Made by a program: the position numbers and the translations under genes. A stretch of 64,000 nucleotides of DNA from Manihot esculenta (taxonomy: Eukaryota; Streptophyta; Magnoliopsida; Malpighiales; Euphorbiaceae), in NCBI RefSeq assembly GCF_001659605.2, contig NC_035163.2, positions 33,196,158-33,260,157 of the forward strand, given 5' to 3'. Positions 1 to 11,184 of the stretch are shown here, piece after piece. The notes beneath the pieces are model-generated. The model did not search any database and was not told the DNA's origin. It was given only the letters and a program-made list of their open reading frames with translations. Each line of letters starts with the position of its first letter. Position 1 is the stretch's first letter.

Positions 1-621
1 CTGTCCAAGTGGCTACTAGCTCTGTTCATAGTCTTTTGACCATTGGAACAGTTTTCAATTTGTGCTTTTGAAGTCTAAGCCTTTGTGAATTTCTTTCTCT
101 CAATGATTTGGAAAAATCAACAACAATTGCTAAATCAAGTCATGTTAAGTTCATTCACACAAATTTCAATTCATTCTCTCTAATGAGTGTCATCAATATA
201 TTTTTTACCATGGCAAACTCAAAGATTCAATTCAAAAGGCAATTCTCAAACATGAATACAACTCACTGCAATTGATTCAACATAAGGTTAAAGAGTCATC
301 ACATCAATGGGGTCATGGAAAGAAAAACTCATCCAACATAATGTATCAGTTTGAGTAGAGCAAAACAAAAAGAAGAAGAAGAAGGTTGTGGTTGTGTGTG
401 TTTTATTGAAAGCAAAAAATAACAACAATGAAAAAGATTTTGCCTAATGCAAGCAAACTAAAGATTAAAGCAAAAATAAACTTAAAAGTAAAAATTCAGA
501 GATATGCACCCCCACACCTAAATCATGCATTGTCCTCAATGTATAAGAAACATAAAAGAACAAAGGAAACTGAGTACTCCCCTGGGTGTGGTGTGCATGG
601 TGCGATCCTCTTGATCAAGGC

Positions 622-1842
622 TCAAGTAATTGGGGAAGGGAAAAGCGTCCCAACTGCATTGAGCAAAAAGTGTAACACTCCTTTTGATTTGTTCATAGCC
701 CATCCTATTTTTTCCATGTACTCATGAAGTAACATGATCAGTTTCTCCTCCTTCAGATGAGGTGTGCCTCTGGCCCTTATGTTTGTATTTTTTAGATGAT
801 TGGGCAACATTTTGAACTCCAATTCATGTTTCTCTATGGCTAGCTGCAATTTAGTACTGAATTCAGGCAAAACAAACTCTACCTTATCCGGAGATTTGGG
901 AAGGCATTGATCCGCATGCTCCTTTGGTTTGGGCTCTTGAACTTCCACTTGTTCCTTGTGTGCATGTGCTGTTTGCATTGGATGGCTGAAATGAGTTTCA
1001 GGTGATGGAAGCTTTGGTGAGAGGTTTGGCGGCCGAAAGGTGGTGGAGTTCGGCGGCCGAAAGGTGGTGGTTTCAGTCTGCGCAAGGCTGATCTGAAGAG
1101 GTGCGATCGGCTCTTCCTTGTTTTACGCATGGTTGCAGTCTAACTGTTGGATGCAACAGTCAGTTTCTTTCAGTTCTGGCTCTTTCTGGCCCTCTTCCCT
1201 GCAAAGATTATTGTTCAGAATATCATCTTGATTCATATAAAAAACATCTTTTCTCAAATAATCAATGACATCTAAATCAACAACAGGTTCTGTTTGACCA
1301 GTTTGTTTGGACAAACAGTTTTCTGGTTGTTTCTCTTCAGCAGCTTGTTCTTGCACTTGCAAACTTTCATCAACTGTCTCATCATCTTGAAACTCTTCCT
1401 CTCTTCTTAACATGCTTGCATTCATTGAGGCGACTGCTTGATCCATTTGCTGTTGGAGAGTTTGCACAGAGATTGCCAATGTCCTTATCTTCTATTCAAG
1501 GTGTATTTCGGAACTTGGAGGTTCTTCTTGGGCTTGATTTCCTTGATAATTTTGGTAGTCGTTAGCCCATGCATAACTGAAGTATGGGTAGTCTCTCCAA
1601 TCTAGATTGTATGTATTATAGTATGGATCATGTTTAGGTTGTTCATAGAATCCTCCATATGCATGAACTGGTTGGTCATCCTCATAAAGTGTAGGACATT
1701 GGGAAGTTAAGTGTCCCACATATGTACAGATCCTACATGGCCTTGGTGGCTGGGATGTTTGAACCTATTGAACTAGTCCTATGGCAAAATCTTTCATAAA
1801 AGATGTCAGAAAAGAAAGATCAGATCTACTTACCTCATCCAT
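622..1842 (-). pseudogene. gag: Gag remnant with CCHC zinc knuckle, Athila/TR-GAG type
   Basis: One minus-strand frame runs from an ATG at 1842 to a stop at 622 (about 407 codons), broken by three in-frame stops near 1767, at 1492-1494 and at 1123-1125. Its start encodes a short segment ending in a CX2CX4HX4C knuckle (CRICTYVGHLTSQC, around 1693-1735), followed by a Tyr-, Asp- and Asn-rich stretch and a long acidic, Gln-rich tail. The knuckle implies RNA binding in a virus-like particle. The usual capsid region upstream of the knuckle is missing or very short, so an internal deletion is likely. In the tail the peptide FRPPN occurs twice (about 1025-1065), encoded by the 13-bp inverted repeat shared with Tekay LTRs. 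I am confident of the gag assignment but not of the exact clade. Confidence 0.65.
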
Positions 1843-2079
1843 GATTCAGATCTGCGATGGTGACTGTGCCATTTGGTGAGATGTTTGGCAGCTGGAGTAG
1901 GGAAGGTTTGGCGGCCAAATGTTGATGAGGTTCGGCGGCCGAATGTGTGGCAGAAGGTTCAGGTGCAATGGCTTGCTTTTCGAGTCTCCTGATTGTACGT
2001 TCAATTTTCTGATCGTAAGGCAGAGTGTCCCTACATTCAGATCTGGTCATGAAAGAAAAATAAACAAGTTAGAACAATT

Positions 2080-2096
2080 CCCCGGCAACGGCGCCA
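2080..2096 (-). other. Primer-binding site, tRNA-Asp type
   Basis: On the minus strand this reads TGGCGCCGTTGCCGGGG, the primer-site type complementary to the 3' end of plant tRNA-Asp used by Athila-like elements. It lies 5 nt from the LTR boundary at 2102. This fixes the element's orientation and separates it from the initiator-tRNA-Met-primed Tekay elements. Confidence 0.75.
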
Positions 2097-2101
2097 ATTT
2101 T

Positions 2102-3670
2102 TGACTCGCGGTTGTCGAAGCCGGTAAAAAATAACCTCTACGGTTATCAAACAATTTTACAACTGCAGATAGTGGTAAAGGATCGAATCCATAGAGAATT
2201 GAATACTTATCTATTTTTCCCAAACAAGATCAAGAGAATCAACTGAAGGCACAACTGAAAGCAAGTAACTGAAAGCAGAACAAAAATAAAGTGCAATAAA
2301 GTAAAAAAAAGGGGGGTTTTGAGATTGATTTGATTAAACTAATTATGGACAGCAATTAAATCAGCAAGTAATAATAAAATAAAAGAGAAAATCAATATGA
2401 GAAAGGTCTAGTTGAAGATATGGATCCACTTTGATTGTTTGGATTGATCATTGAAACTTATGTTCTCTTGATTGGTTCAATAGATTAGTTATGGAGGTGG
2501 AAGACGCTTCTCACCACCATGTCTCTCCTTATGATTAAATTAATTAGGGAACGTCATCTAATCAATTACTAATTAACAAATTGCCAAGGAACGTCCTTGG
2601 ACCTTAGGCATCAAAACAATTTTCAATTGCATAAAGAATTAGAGAGATCCAATCCTAGCTACTCCAAACGCATGAAGATGATGCTAGATCATACAATTCC
2701 TTAGTTTTTACACCAAGTGTTCTTAGGTCAGAATATTTTCAGCAATTACGGACTAACAAATATCCCAACTAAGAATCAATTAACATTGCAATCAAGAATC
2801 AATTGGCCAATTTGATCAAAACAACAAAACAATCTTAGATTTAAGCACACAATTGCATGAATATTGAACAAACCAAAAGCAAACACTTTATGTTCAGATC
2901 TCACAATCCTTTAAACAACCTTAGTTTCAACCAATCCTCAACTAGAATAAAGGGTTTCGGCCACTCATGGCTGAACCAAAACAGAAAATAGAAGAAGAGA
3001 GCAAGAAAAGGTGAACCGGCGTTGGAGGAGAAGGAGGAGAAGGGCGTGCGACTGTCCTTGCTTGGCCGAACCTTGGTGATGTCCAATCTGCCTCTTCTTG
3101 TCTTCATAAGGTCTTTAAATATGTCTTGAGAGGCTGCCTAGGGTTTCTTGGTTGTCCATGCATCTTTTAGAGGCTGCCCAAAGTGCCCTTGGTCCAATAT
3201 GTGCCTTCTATATGCATGTGTGAAGGCAAAAACGTGGAGATTGTATTAAATTGCAAGGGATGGGCTCTTTGGTCTTTTAGTTGCTGCCCAAGGTCTTCAA
3301 GATACTGCCCAAGTGTGTTCAAGTTGCTGCCCAAGTTGCCTCTTCACTTCCCCTTGCCGCCCATTCACAATTAAGGAAGGTGGAGCCTCCTTTTGTAATC
3401 TTGAATTTTGAATGTGCAAGGCATGAAGTGGGAAGCATGTGATCTTTGGATTTGGCTTCCTTAATAAGCTGGATCTTGAAATCCAAAATCTGAATATGAA
3501 TCTTGGAGATTTGAATTTCAAAATACTTTCCTTATTTGGCTCTTCATATAAGGCAACTTGAGATATGACTTCTTGAATAAGGAAAAGGCTACTTAGAGAT
3601 TTGAAATTTGAATTTCAAATTGCCTTGGCTGGATGTTCTTTCCATATTTGCCACTTTCCTTATTTAGAAC
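2102..3670 (-). mobile_element. 5' LTR of the Athila/TR-GAG-like element, truncated by E0
   Basis: The left edge reads TGACTCGCGGTTGTCG and matches the left edge of the solo LTR at 16567 (TGACAGAGCGGTTGTCG). The next ~1.5 kb is collinear with that copy, including repeated CTGCCCAAG words and TTTCCTTATTTGG words. The other terminus is missing because a Tekay LTR begins at 3671, so AGAAC (3666-3670) would be the expected target duplication beyond the window. ORFs inside this stretch are short and I regard them as chance. Confidence 0.75.
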
Positions 3671-3934
3671 TGTAATACCCGGCTAGAGTCCGGCATCGGA
3701 ATTCTACTTTCCGATGGAGTTTCGGATGTCGGCAGTCTCTAGAAGGGTTAGAGTGATGTTTTTCTAACATGTTTTGGTATGTTTCATAGTTTTAAAGCAT
3801 AAGGAAATGAGTTTTTGAATGAATTGAACCAAGGCAGAAAAGTCAGGTTCGGCCGCCGAAGTTGAGGTTCGGCCGCCGAACATGCATGGCTTTCGGTTTC
3901 ACGTTTGGCTGCCGAAGGTGGTCTGGCCAGCCAC

Positions 3935-3944
3935 CTATAAATGG
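3935..3944 (+). promoter_or_regulatory. Probable TATA box of E0 LTR
   Basis: CTATAAATGG lies just after GGCCAGCCAC and downstream of a cluster of TTCGGCCGCCGAA units. The same layout (inverted repeats, GGCCAGCCA, TATA, GGCCC or GGGTCC) occurs at 7362-7370 and 15502-15510 in E2, 19692-19701 and 24368-24377 in E3, and 44289-44298 and 61510-61519 in E1. Transcription would start roughly 25-35 bp further on. Confidence 0.6.
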
Positions 3945-4178
3945 CCCTCAGTCGGTTGAAAGGATAAACATCACCGTTTTCTTTCACTTGCTGAGGTGAG
4001 ACCCTGTCCTTTGTGAGTATTTCTTCATGTTTTCATTAAATTTTGCAAAGGTTTGATTAGTTTTTATGTTATTTGGAAGGTTTAAGCTAAAAACTCAAAG
4101 TTGTGAAGTTTGGAGAGTTTGAAGGAGAGTTGCTCCAAAACTCCACGTTAGGATCGTTCATCTTCTTGATTTCAAGAG

Positions 4179-5453
4179 GTAAGTGAAGATCCTGAGCTTG
4201 TTTTTATGTTTTCTGAAGGTTTTATGTGGTTTTGGGGGAGAGTTGCGTGAATAGGGTTCTTTGTGAGGTTTTTGATAATTTTGTGCGTAGAGCTTGTTTC
4301 TGTATTGTTTGTGTTGTGTGTTTGGGGTTGTTAGGTAGGTTTTGACCCCTTTGAGCATATACTTGGGTATATGCAAGTTGAGGACTTGAGGTGGTTGAGT
4401 TTGAGAGGGTTTTGGTGCTTTTGGCGAGAGGCAGAGCAAGTTTCTGCCTTGTGGATGAACTCAGGTTCGGCCGCCGAACCCATGAGGAGGTGGCTTCGGC
4501 TGCCTAAGCTTGCCCCCGAGCTTTTAGACTTTCGGCTCTGGAGGGGAGTTCGGCCGCCGAAGGTGCCACCGAAGGGTAGAGACTTTCGTCTCTGGAGTGC
4601 CTTTTGGCCTCCGAAACTTGCCCCCGAAAGGGTTCGGCTGCCGAAAGTAGAGATTCTGCCGCCGAAGGTGCTTGAGTTTCGTCTCTGGAGAGGACTTTCG
4701 GCCGCCGAACCTGCGGCCGAAAGTGTCCTGTCCAGCTTTCCTTTGCATGCTTTGCATGGATTGTAGAGTGAGTTTAAGGGGATTCTTGGGGAGTTTCATA
4801 AAGTTGTTCATAAGCTAGTTTGGTCCCTCATTTGAGTTTATCTGTGCTTACACAGACTAGAGGAACCAGAGAGAGCAGCAGTGAGTACTGCTCCAGAGTT
4901 GTCAGAGCCTACAGAGTCAGTCCAGTTAGCCAGAGGTGAGTGGAACTAAACTGAATACTTTTAATTGAGATATAAACTGCTTTTCAGCATAGGTCATGCA
5001 TCATGAATATACAGCAGGTTGTTTGCATTAGCATTCACGAATCTGTTGCATTGCATAGTTCATTGTTGTTGTGGGTGAATGCTGAATGATCCCATAGTCT
5101 CTGAGAGAAGTCCAGGAGCCTTTGACTACGCCCTGGCAGGTATAGAGAAGTCCAGGAGCCTATGACTACGCCCTGGCAGGTATAGAGTAAAGTCCAGGAG
5201 CCTTTGACTACGCCCTGGCAATGGTAAGTACAGAGGTGTTATATACATATACATATATGACAGGAAGACCAGGTGCTCGATTCTACGCCCTGGCACGACA
5301 GAGTTACCGGGAGTATGTGGTGACAGGTTTACCCTTGATGTGGATTGTCTGTGATATGGTGCATTCCATGAGATCATATTTTGATGAGATGTTTTACTGT
5401 TCTACTCACTGGGCTATAGAGCTCATCCCACTCCCTTAACCCCAGTTTTGCAG
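4179..5453 (+). other. Two predicted leader introns in E0 LTR
   Basis: A perfect donor AG|GTAAGT at 4178/4179 pairs with an acceptor TTACACAG ending at 4855. A second donor AG|GTGAGT at 4935/4936 pairs with the acceptor TTTTGCAG ending at 5453, preceded by a pyrimidine-rich tract and the branch-like CTTAAC. The same pairs sit at matching positions in the other Tekay LTRs. Splicing is inferred from sequence only. Confidence 0.5.
5104..5221 (+). repeat. Tandem array of ~37-bp units in E0 LTR
   Basis: Three imperfect copies of a unit containing AAGTCCAGGAGCCT and CTACGCCCTGGCA lie head to tail, with a more divergent fourth unit near 5263-5294. Homologous arrays occur at 16023-16140 (E0 copy b), 26695-26808 and 41347-41460 (E4), and 49349-49462 and 56791-56906 (E6). 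All lie within the second predicted leader intron. Confidence 0.75.
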
Positions 5454-5464
5454 GTTCAGTGTAC

Positions 5465-7707
5465 TGTAACGACCCGAAAATCGGACCGCTACCGGCGCTA
5501 GGATCCAGATCGGCTTAAGGCCGCCGGGACCCGTAGCAAGCCTGACATGTAACCTGTAAACCTGTTTAATCCCATACATGATCAACAACATACATAAAGA
5601 TTTAAAACTTTTCTTTCAAACATTCTATCATACACCAAACTCAACCTGTGCATGCACTGAACGTAATCATCATCATAAACTTAACCCCTCTATGGGATCT
5701 CATCAATGCCCCCAATGGGTGGCATAACATGTGTTAAGTTGGCTAACATAGTCATCAATAAACATTAAGATCATGTATCAACAAGGGATTACAATAAACT
5801 ATGGCCAATCACGCTTCTAAACCTCAATATCATAATACATAACATAACTATTCAGTTTTACACCATCTTACAATTTATCATGTCCACTTTCTAACTATTA
5901 CAAACATAAGACTTTACTCTTCTTGACTTCTCTGTCTAGCCCGTACCTGCAATCCTGGGGGATTAGGGAAAAGGGGTGATCTACAAGAGCCCAGTGAGCA
6001 GAATAATAGAAAACAACATTTAAATCTCATGCCATCATGTAATGCAACACATCACAACAAATCACATCTCGGATGGTATTGTCACCAATAGTCCTCTACA
6101 TTCCAAAGTGCCGGGACGTAGAAAGGGTACAACCGGTCTTTCTCTTAACATAACATATCATACATACCAATGTGCCAGGGACGTAGAATGGGTACAACCT
6201 GGACTTTCTCTTACATAGTGCCAGGGACGTAGAATGGGTACAACCTGGACTTCCATACCATATCATGCCGTAGCATCATCATACCATATGAGGACTAAAG
6301 GATCATCCAATAACCAATCCACATCAACATCATAAATGCAATGCAACATATTCGTGAATTCTAATGCAACCAACCTAATTCATCACATGGCATTCATGAT
6401 GCATGAACATGCTCAACTGTATAATTCCTTTGCTTTAAAAACATAAAGGTTTATTCTACTCACCTCTGGCTGAAGCTCTACTGACTCAGAAGCAGCTGAA
6501 CTCACTGCTGGGGTCCTCGGTTCCTCGGGTCTGAACCTACACAGGTGGACTCAAATGAGGGACCAAACAACTAGAACATAACTCTAAAAACATCCCCCAA
6601 AACCCCCCTAAAACACCTCAAAACATCCATGCAAAGCATGCAAAGAAAGGCTGGACAGGGCACTTTCGGCGGCAGGTTCGGCGGCCGAAAGTCCCTCCAG
6701 AGCCGAAAGTCAGGCAGGTTCGGCGGCACCTTTGGCGGCCGAAACTCCCAGACAGAGGCGAAAGTCCTCTTTTGGGGGCAAGCTTCGGCAGCCGAATGCT
6801 GCCTCCACAAGAGGGTTCGGCGGCCGAAAGTTCCTTCGGCTGCCGAACCTGGTTTCTCCCAGAATGGCAGAAACTCAGCTCTTCTATGCATATTTGCCTC
6901 CAAAACTTCCAACATGCATATAACTCATTCAAATCATGCAAATATACATACATTGGCTCCTAGGGGCTTCAAACTAACTTAAACCCCAACTACAACACAC
7001 AACAACAACACATTGCTCATAAACACAACATAAACTCAAAAACCTAACTATGAGCTAAACATGCATTCTACCCCATAGATCTTGCATAAAACTTACTTTA
7101 AACATGAAATGAGCTTAAGATCGGCTCTTACCTCTTGAAGATCGAGAGAGAGACGTCCTAAACTCGGAGGTGGGAGATTTTTGAGTTCTTGAACCTCAAA
7201 GCTCCAAAACTTGCTTTAAACTCGAAAATCTTCAAACAAAGCAAAAACATGTGAAAATCTTGAAGGATTTGAAGGAAAAACTCAAGGATTGGTGAGGAAC
7301 GGCGGAGAGCTCACCTTGGCCGACAATGGGGAGAAAACTCGCCCGTTTTCGGCTAAGGGACCCTTTTATAATGGCTGGCCAGGCCACGTTCGGGGGCCGA
7401 ACGTGCCTCCGCATGCATGCCATGTTCGGCGGCCGAACCTGGACTTTCCTCAACCTATGCCTTCGGGGGCCTAAGGCACACCCGAAGTGCCTGCATGTTC
7501 GGCGGCCGAACTTGATGTTCGGCGGCCGAACCTAGGTTTTCCTCCAAGGTTGTTTTCATTCAAAAACTCATTTCCTCTTTACTTAAAATCATGAAAAACA
7601 TTAAAACATTTTATGAAAACATGTTTCTACCCTACTAGAGACTTCCGACATCCGAGATTCCACCGGACGGTAGGAATTCCGATACCGGAGTCTAGCCGGG
7701 TATTACA
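5465..7707 (-). mobile_element. 3' LTR of E2
   Basis: It runs from TGTAACGACCCG on the left to CGGGTATTACA on the right as read on the plus strand. It holds the U5 block (CTAGGATCCAGATCGGCTTAAGG), tandem units with GGACGTAGAATGGGTACAACC (about 6100-6260), two clusters of TTCGGCGGCCGAA (6660-6850 and 7388-7535) and a reverse-strand TATA box at 7362-7370. Minus-strand donors are AG|GTGAGT near 6457-6466 and AG|GTAAGA near 7126-7135. Confidence 0.9.
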
Positions 7708-7744
7708 TTCTCCCCCCCTTAAGAACATTCGTCCCCGAATGTTC
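7708..7744 (-). other. Polypurine tract and adjacent stem-loop of E2
   Basis: Against the LTR at 7708 the minus strand reads AAGGGGGGGAGAA, the polypurine primer for plus-strand DNA synthesis. Just upstream (7723-7744) a perfect inverted repeat has 9-bp arms GAACATTCG and CGAATGTTC around a GGGA loop. Confidence 0.8.
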
Positions 7745-7815
7745 CTCAACTAGCACATGCAAGGTACACAACATAACATACACATAAAACACATGAAACA
7801 TATAAGAAACTAACC

Positions 7816-10469
7816 TTAGAAAAGATAAGGGTATTGCTGGAGCATAGACTCCCGTGTCTCCCAAGTGCATTCTTCCATATTGTGGTGGTTCCACAGGACT
7901 TTCACCATCGGGATTTCCTTGTTCCTTAGCTTTCTGATCTGGGTGTCTATGATCCGTATTGGTTGCTCAACATAGGTGAGATCCTCTTGGATCTCCACAT
8001 CAGGCTCACTAAGAACCTTGCCCGGATCTGACACGAACTTTCTCAACATGGAAACATGGAAAACCGGATGGATTCTTTCCATTGAAGCAGGTAAATCTAG
8101 CTTGTACGACACATTCCCAATCTTTTGCAAGACTTCAAAGGGTCCGATGTACCGTGGAGCCAGTTTACCTTTCCTTCCGAACCGAACCACTCCTTTCATT
8201 GGAGACACCTTGAGCAATACCAGATCCCCCTCCTGAAACTCTACTTGCCGTCTGCGGACGTCTGCATAACTCTTCTGTCTGCTTGCAGCAGTCTTGATTC
8301 TTTCTCTGATTATGGGTACCACCCTACTGGTAATCTCTACTAGCTCAGGCCCTGACAAGGCCTTTTCTCCAACTTCTTCCCAGCAAACAGGTGACCTGCA
8401 CTTCCTTCCATATAAAGCTTCATATGGAGCCATCCCGATGCTAGCATGATGGCTGTTATTGTAGGCAAACTCCACCAAAGGTAGGTGCTGCCTCCAAGAA
8501 CCACCAAAGTCCAGCACACACATTCTAAGCATATCCTCTATGGTCTGGATGGTCCTTTCTGATTGTCCGTCCGTCTGGGGGTGGAAGGCAGTACTGAAAT
8601 CCAACCTGGTACCCATGGCATTCTGCAGACTCCGCCAAAACCTGGAGGTGAACTGGGGCCCTCTATCAGACACTATTGAAATAGGAACCCCATGCAGCCT
8701 GACGATCTCATCAACATACACCTGCGCCAACTTGTCCACAGAGTAGCCACTCCTGACAGGGATGAAGTGAGCAGATTTGGTGAGTCTGTCCACAATCACC
8801 CATATGGAGTCCAATCTGTTGGACGTCGCCGGTAACCCCACTACGAAGTCCATAGCTATATTCTCCCATTTCCATTCTGGAATAGGTAGCGGGTTAAGCA
8901 TTCCAGCCGGCTTCTGATGTTCCAGCTTCACCCTCTGACATACTTCGCAGGCGGACACAAACTGTGCTGCTTCTTTCTTCATAGCTGGCCACCAATAAAC
9001 CTTCTTCAAATCTTGATACATCTTGGTGGCTCCTGGGTGAACGCTGTATCTTGCATTATGAGCCTCTCTCATAATGTCTCCTTTTAGCCCTATGTCATAT
9101 GGTACACATAGTCGACTCCCATAGCGGAGGATCCCCTTGTTGTCAAATCTGAACTCACTGTCCTTGCCTGACTGAACAGTCCTGGCAATTTTCACTAACT
9201 CTGGGTCCTCATGCTATTTCTGAGCCACTTGCTCCAGAAACACAGGTGTCACTCTCATTTGGGCCACTAAAGCACCTGCACCAGACAACTCCAACTGTAG
9301 ACCTTCATCAATGAGTTTGTAAAACTCCTTCACCACTGGTCTCCTCTCTGCCGTGATGTGGGATAGACTGCCTAGTGACTTCCGGCTTAGGGCGTCTGCC
9401 ACGACATTCGCCTTACCCGGATGATACTGAATCTTGCAATCATAGTCACTCAGTAGCTCTACCCATCTCCTCTGTCTCAAATTCAAATCTCTTTGACTCA
9501 GGATGTACTGCAGGCTTTTATGATCTGTAAAGATCTCGCATTTTACCCCATAGAGGTAGTGCCTCCACATCTTGAGTGCAAAGATTACTGCTGCCATCTC
9601 TAGGTCATGCGTGGGGTAATTCAACTCGTGCTTCTTCAGCTGTCTAGAAGCATAAGCAATCACCCTCTCATTCTGCATTAGTACACAACCCAGTCCCACA
9701 CGAGACGCATCACAGAAGACTGTAAAGTCCTCATCACTAGATGGCAGAGCTAACACTGGTGCTGAAGTCAACCTCCTCTTAAGCTCTTCAAAACTCTCTT
9801 CGCGCTGGTCGGTCCACACAAACTTCTGATTCTTCCTGGTCAACCTGGTCAGAGGAGCTGCTATTTTCGAGAAGTCCTGAACGAACCTCCTGTAGTAACC
9901 TGCCAAACCCAAGAAACTCCTGATCTCCGTCACTGAAGTGGGTCTAGGCCAGTTAGCCACAACTTCTACCTTCTTGGGGTCCACCTCTATCCCATTCTCT
10001 GACACTACATGCCCCAAGAATGAAATGCTCCTCAGCTAGAACTCAGACTTGGAGAACTTGGCATACAAGCCATGTTCCCTCAAGGTCTGCAGAACCAACC
10101 TCAGATGATGGGCATGCTCCTCTGCATTCCTGGAATACACCAAGATATCATCTATGAAGACAATAACAAAGTGATCCAAGTACTGACTAAACACTCTGTT
10201 CATGAGATCCATGAATGCTGCAGGGGCGTTGGTTAACCCGAACGACATTACAAGAAACTCAAAATGCCCATATCTGGTCCTGAAAGCTATCTTTGGCACA
10301 TCTTCTTCCCTTATCCTTAGCTGATGGTACCCCGATCTCAGATCTATTTTGGAGAAACAACCTGCTCCAGCTAGCTGGTCGAATAGATCGTCGATCCTAG
10401 GCAACGGGTACTTATTCTTGGTAGTGACTTTGTTCAACTACCTGTAGTCGATACAAAGCCTAAGGGATC
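7816..10469 (-). pseudogene. pol: E2 pol, downstream part: RT, RNase H, integrase, chromodomain
   Basis: The frame starts in RT ([10 protein letters not shown] region), keeps [12 protein letters not shown] and the catalytic VFIDDIL, and continues through RNase H ([27 protein letters not shown]), the HHCC zinc finger, the DDE core ([29 protein letters not shown]) and a C-terminal chromodomain ([23 protein letters not shown]). It ends at a stop at 7816-7818. Three nonsense codons break it: TAG at 10438-10440, TAG at 10036-10038 where relatives have Trp, and TAG at about 9211-9216 where relatives have Gln. The 5' part lies beyond the solo LTR, at 11185 onward. The frame is otherwise well preserved, so inactivation is by point mutation. 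Confidence 0.9.
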
Positions 10470-11184
10470 TGTAATACCCGGCTCGAGTCCGGCATCGGCA
10501 TTCCTGTAGTTCGGTGGAATCTTGGGTGTCGGAACCCTCGAGAAGGGTAATACATATGTTTTCTAAGGTATTTTCACTTGTTTTCATGTTTTGAAGTGTT
10601 CAACGAATTGAGTTTTGAAAGAAAAGCAACAAGGGAGAAATGCAAAGGTTCGGCCGCCGAAGGTCACTTTCGGCCGCCGAACATTGCATGGTTTCGGCTT
10701 CACGTTCGGCTGCCGAAGGTGGTCTGGCCAGCCACCTATAATACTATTCTACTCACTGAGCTATAGTAGCTTATCCCTCTCCCCTAACTCCAGTTGTGCA
10801 GGTTCAGAGGTCAGAGAGAACTCAGCAGGGTACAGGAAGAGGACAGAGTATTGTAATAGCTAGTGTGGACATGTAAATGTAAAGAGATAAGGTTTATGTG
10901 TAGTGTATAGAATGGTGCTTGACTATAAGAATTGTAACCCCTTGTTCTTTTCACATGATCAGTTTATGTTTACATATATGTGTGGTATATATGGAAGAAC
11001 CAGGCTTCACGTAGATGAGTTTAGCAATGTGCACAGGTTAAGCCTTGGTTTTACAGAAAATGTTTGATCATGTATGGGATTTCACAGGTACACAGAGTTC
11101 ATAGCAGGCTTACTACGGGTCCCGGCGACCTTAAGTCGATCTGGATCCAAGTGCCGGTAGCAGTTCGGTTTCCAGGCTGTTACA
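10470..11184 (+). mobile_element. Solo Tekay LTR with large internal deletion
   Basis: It begins TGTAATACCCGGCTCG and ends CAGGCTGTTACA, with a perfect 5-bp target duplication GGATC at 10465-10469 and 11185-11189. Full LTRs here are 2.2-2.4 kb and this one is 715 bp. The sequence jumps near 10740 from just before the TATA region (CCACCTATAA) to just before the second acceptor (TTCTACTCACTGAGC). It splits the RT domain of E2. Its terminus (CGGTTTCCAGGCTGTTACA) resembles the outer end of the E3/E5 LTRs but lacks their inner duplicate terminus. Confidence 0.85.

Larger units (their letters stand above)
1..2101 (-). mobile_element. Internal region of an Athila/TR-GAG-like LTR retrotransposon (partial)
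   Basis: This is the 5' internal part of a minus-strand LTR retrotransposon unrelated to the Tekay elements that fill the rest of the window. A primer-binding site of tRNA-Asp type lies against the LTR at 2102, and a broken gag follows. No protease, RT or integrase is visible before the window edge, so a pol-less TR-GAG-type element is possible, but the left end is cut off. Bases 1-620 are AT-rich with no recognisable coding and look like the untranslated 3' side. The 13-bp TTCGGCGGCCGAA unit, typical here of Tekay LTRs, occurs at about 1025-1065 and 1905-1942. Confidence 0.7.
3671..5464 (+). mobile_element. Tekay LTR, E0 copy a (5' ~1.8 kb)
   Basis: It begins with the canonical TGTAATACCCGGCTAG terminus and runs through a TATA box, two clusters of the 13-bp inverted repeat (about 3848-3880 and 4465-4730), donor and acceptor splice signals and a tandem array. 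It is cut at 5464 by E2. Its last ~515 bp (from about 4951) recur almost unchanged at 15868-16384 on the other side of E2. The missing U5 end is represented by 63543-63974 of copy b. No coding function is expected. Confidence 0.85.

Noticed and set aside
4371..4766. Open frames of 60-140 codons in the LTRs rich in FGGR, RPPK, SAAE (also 6571-6982, 14654-15120, 20095-20443, 43519-43878, 60740-61099, 62335-62730)
   Set aside because: They occur on both strands and in several frames at once, and the peptides are translations of the 13-bp inverted repeats. They are not conserved as proteins between LTRs and have no recognisable domain.
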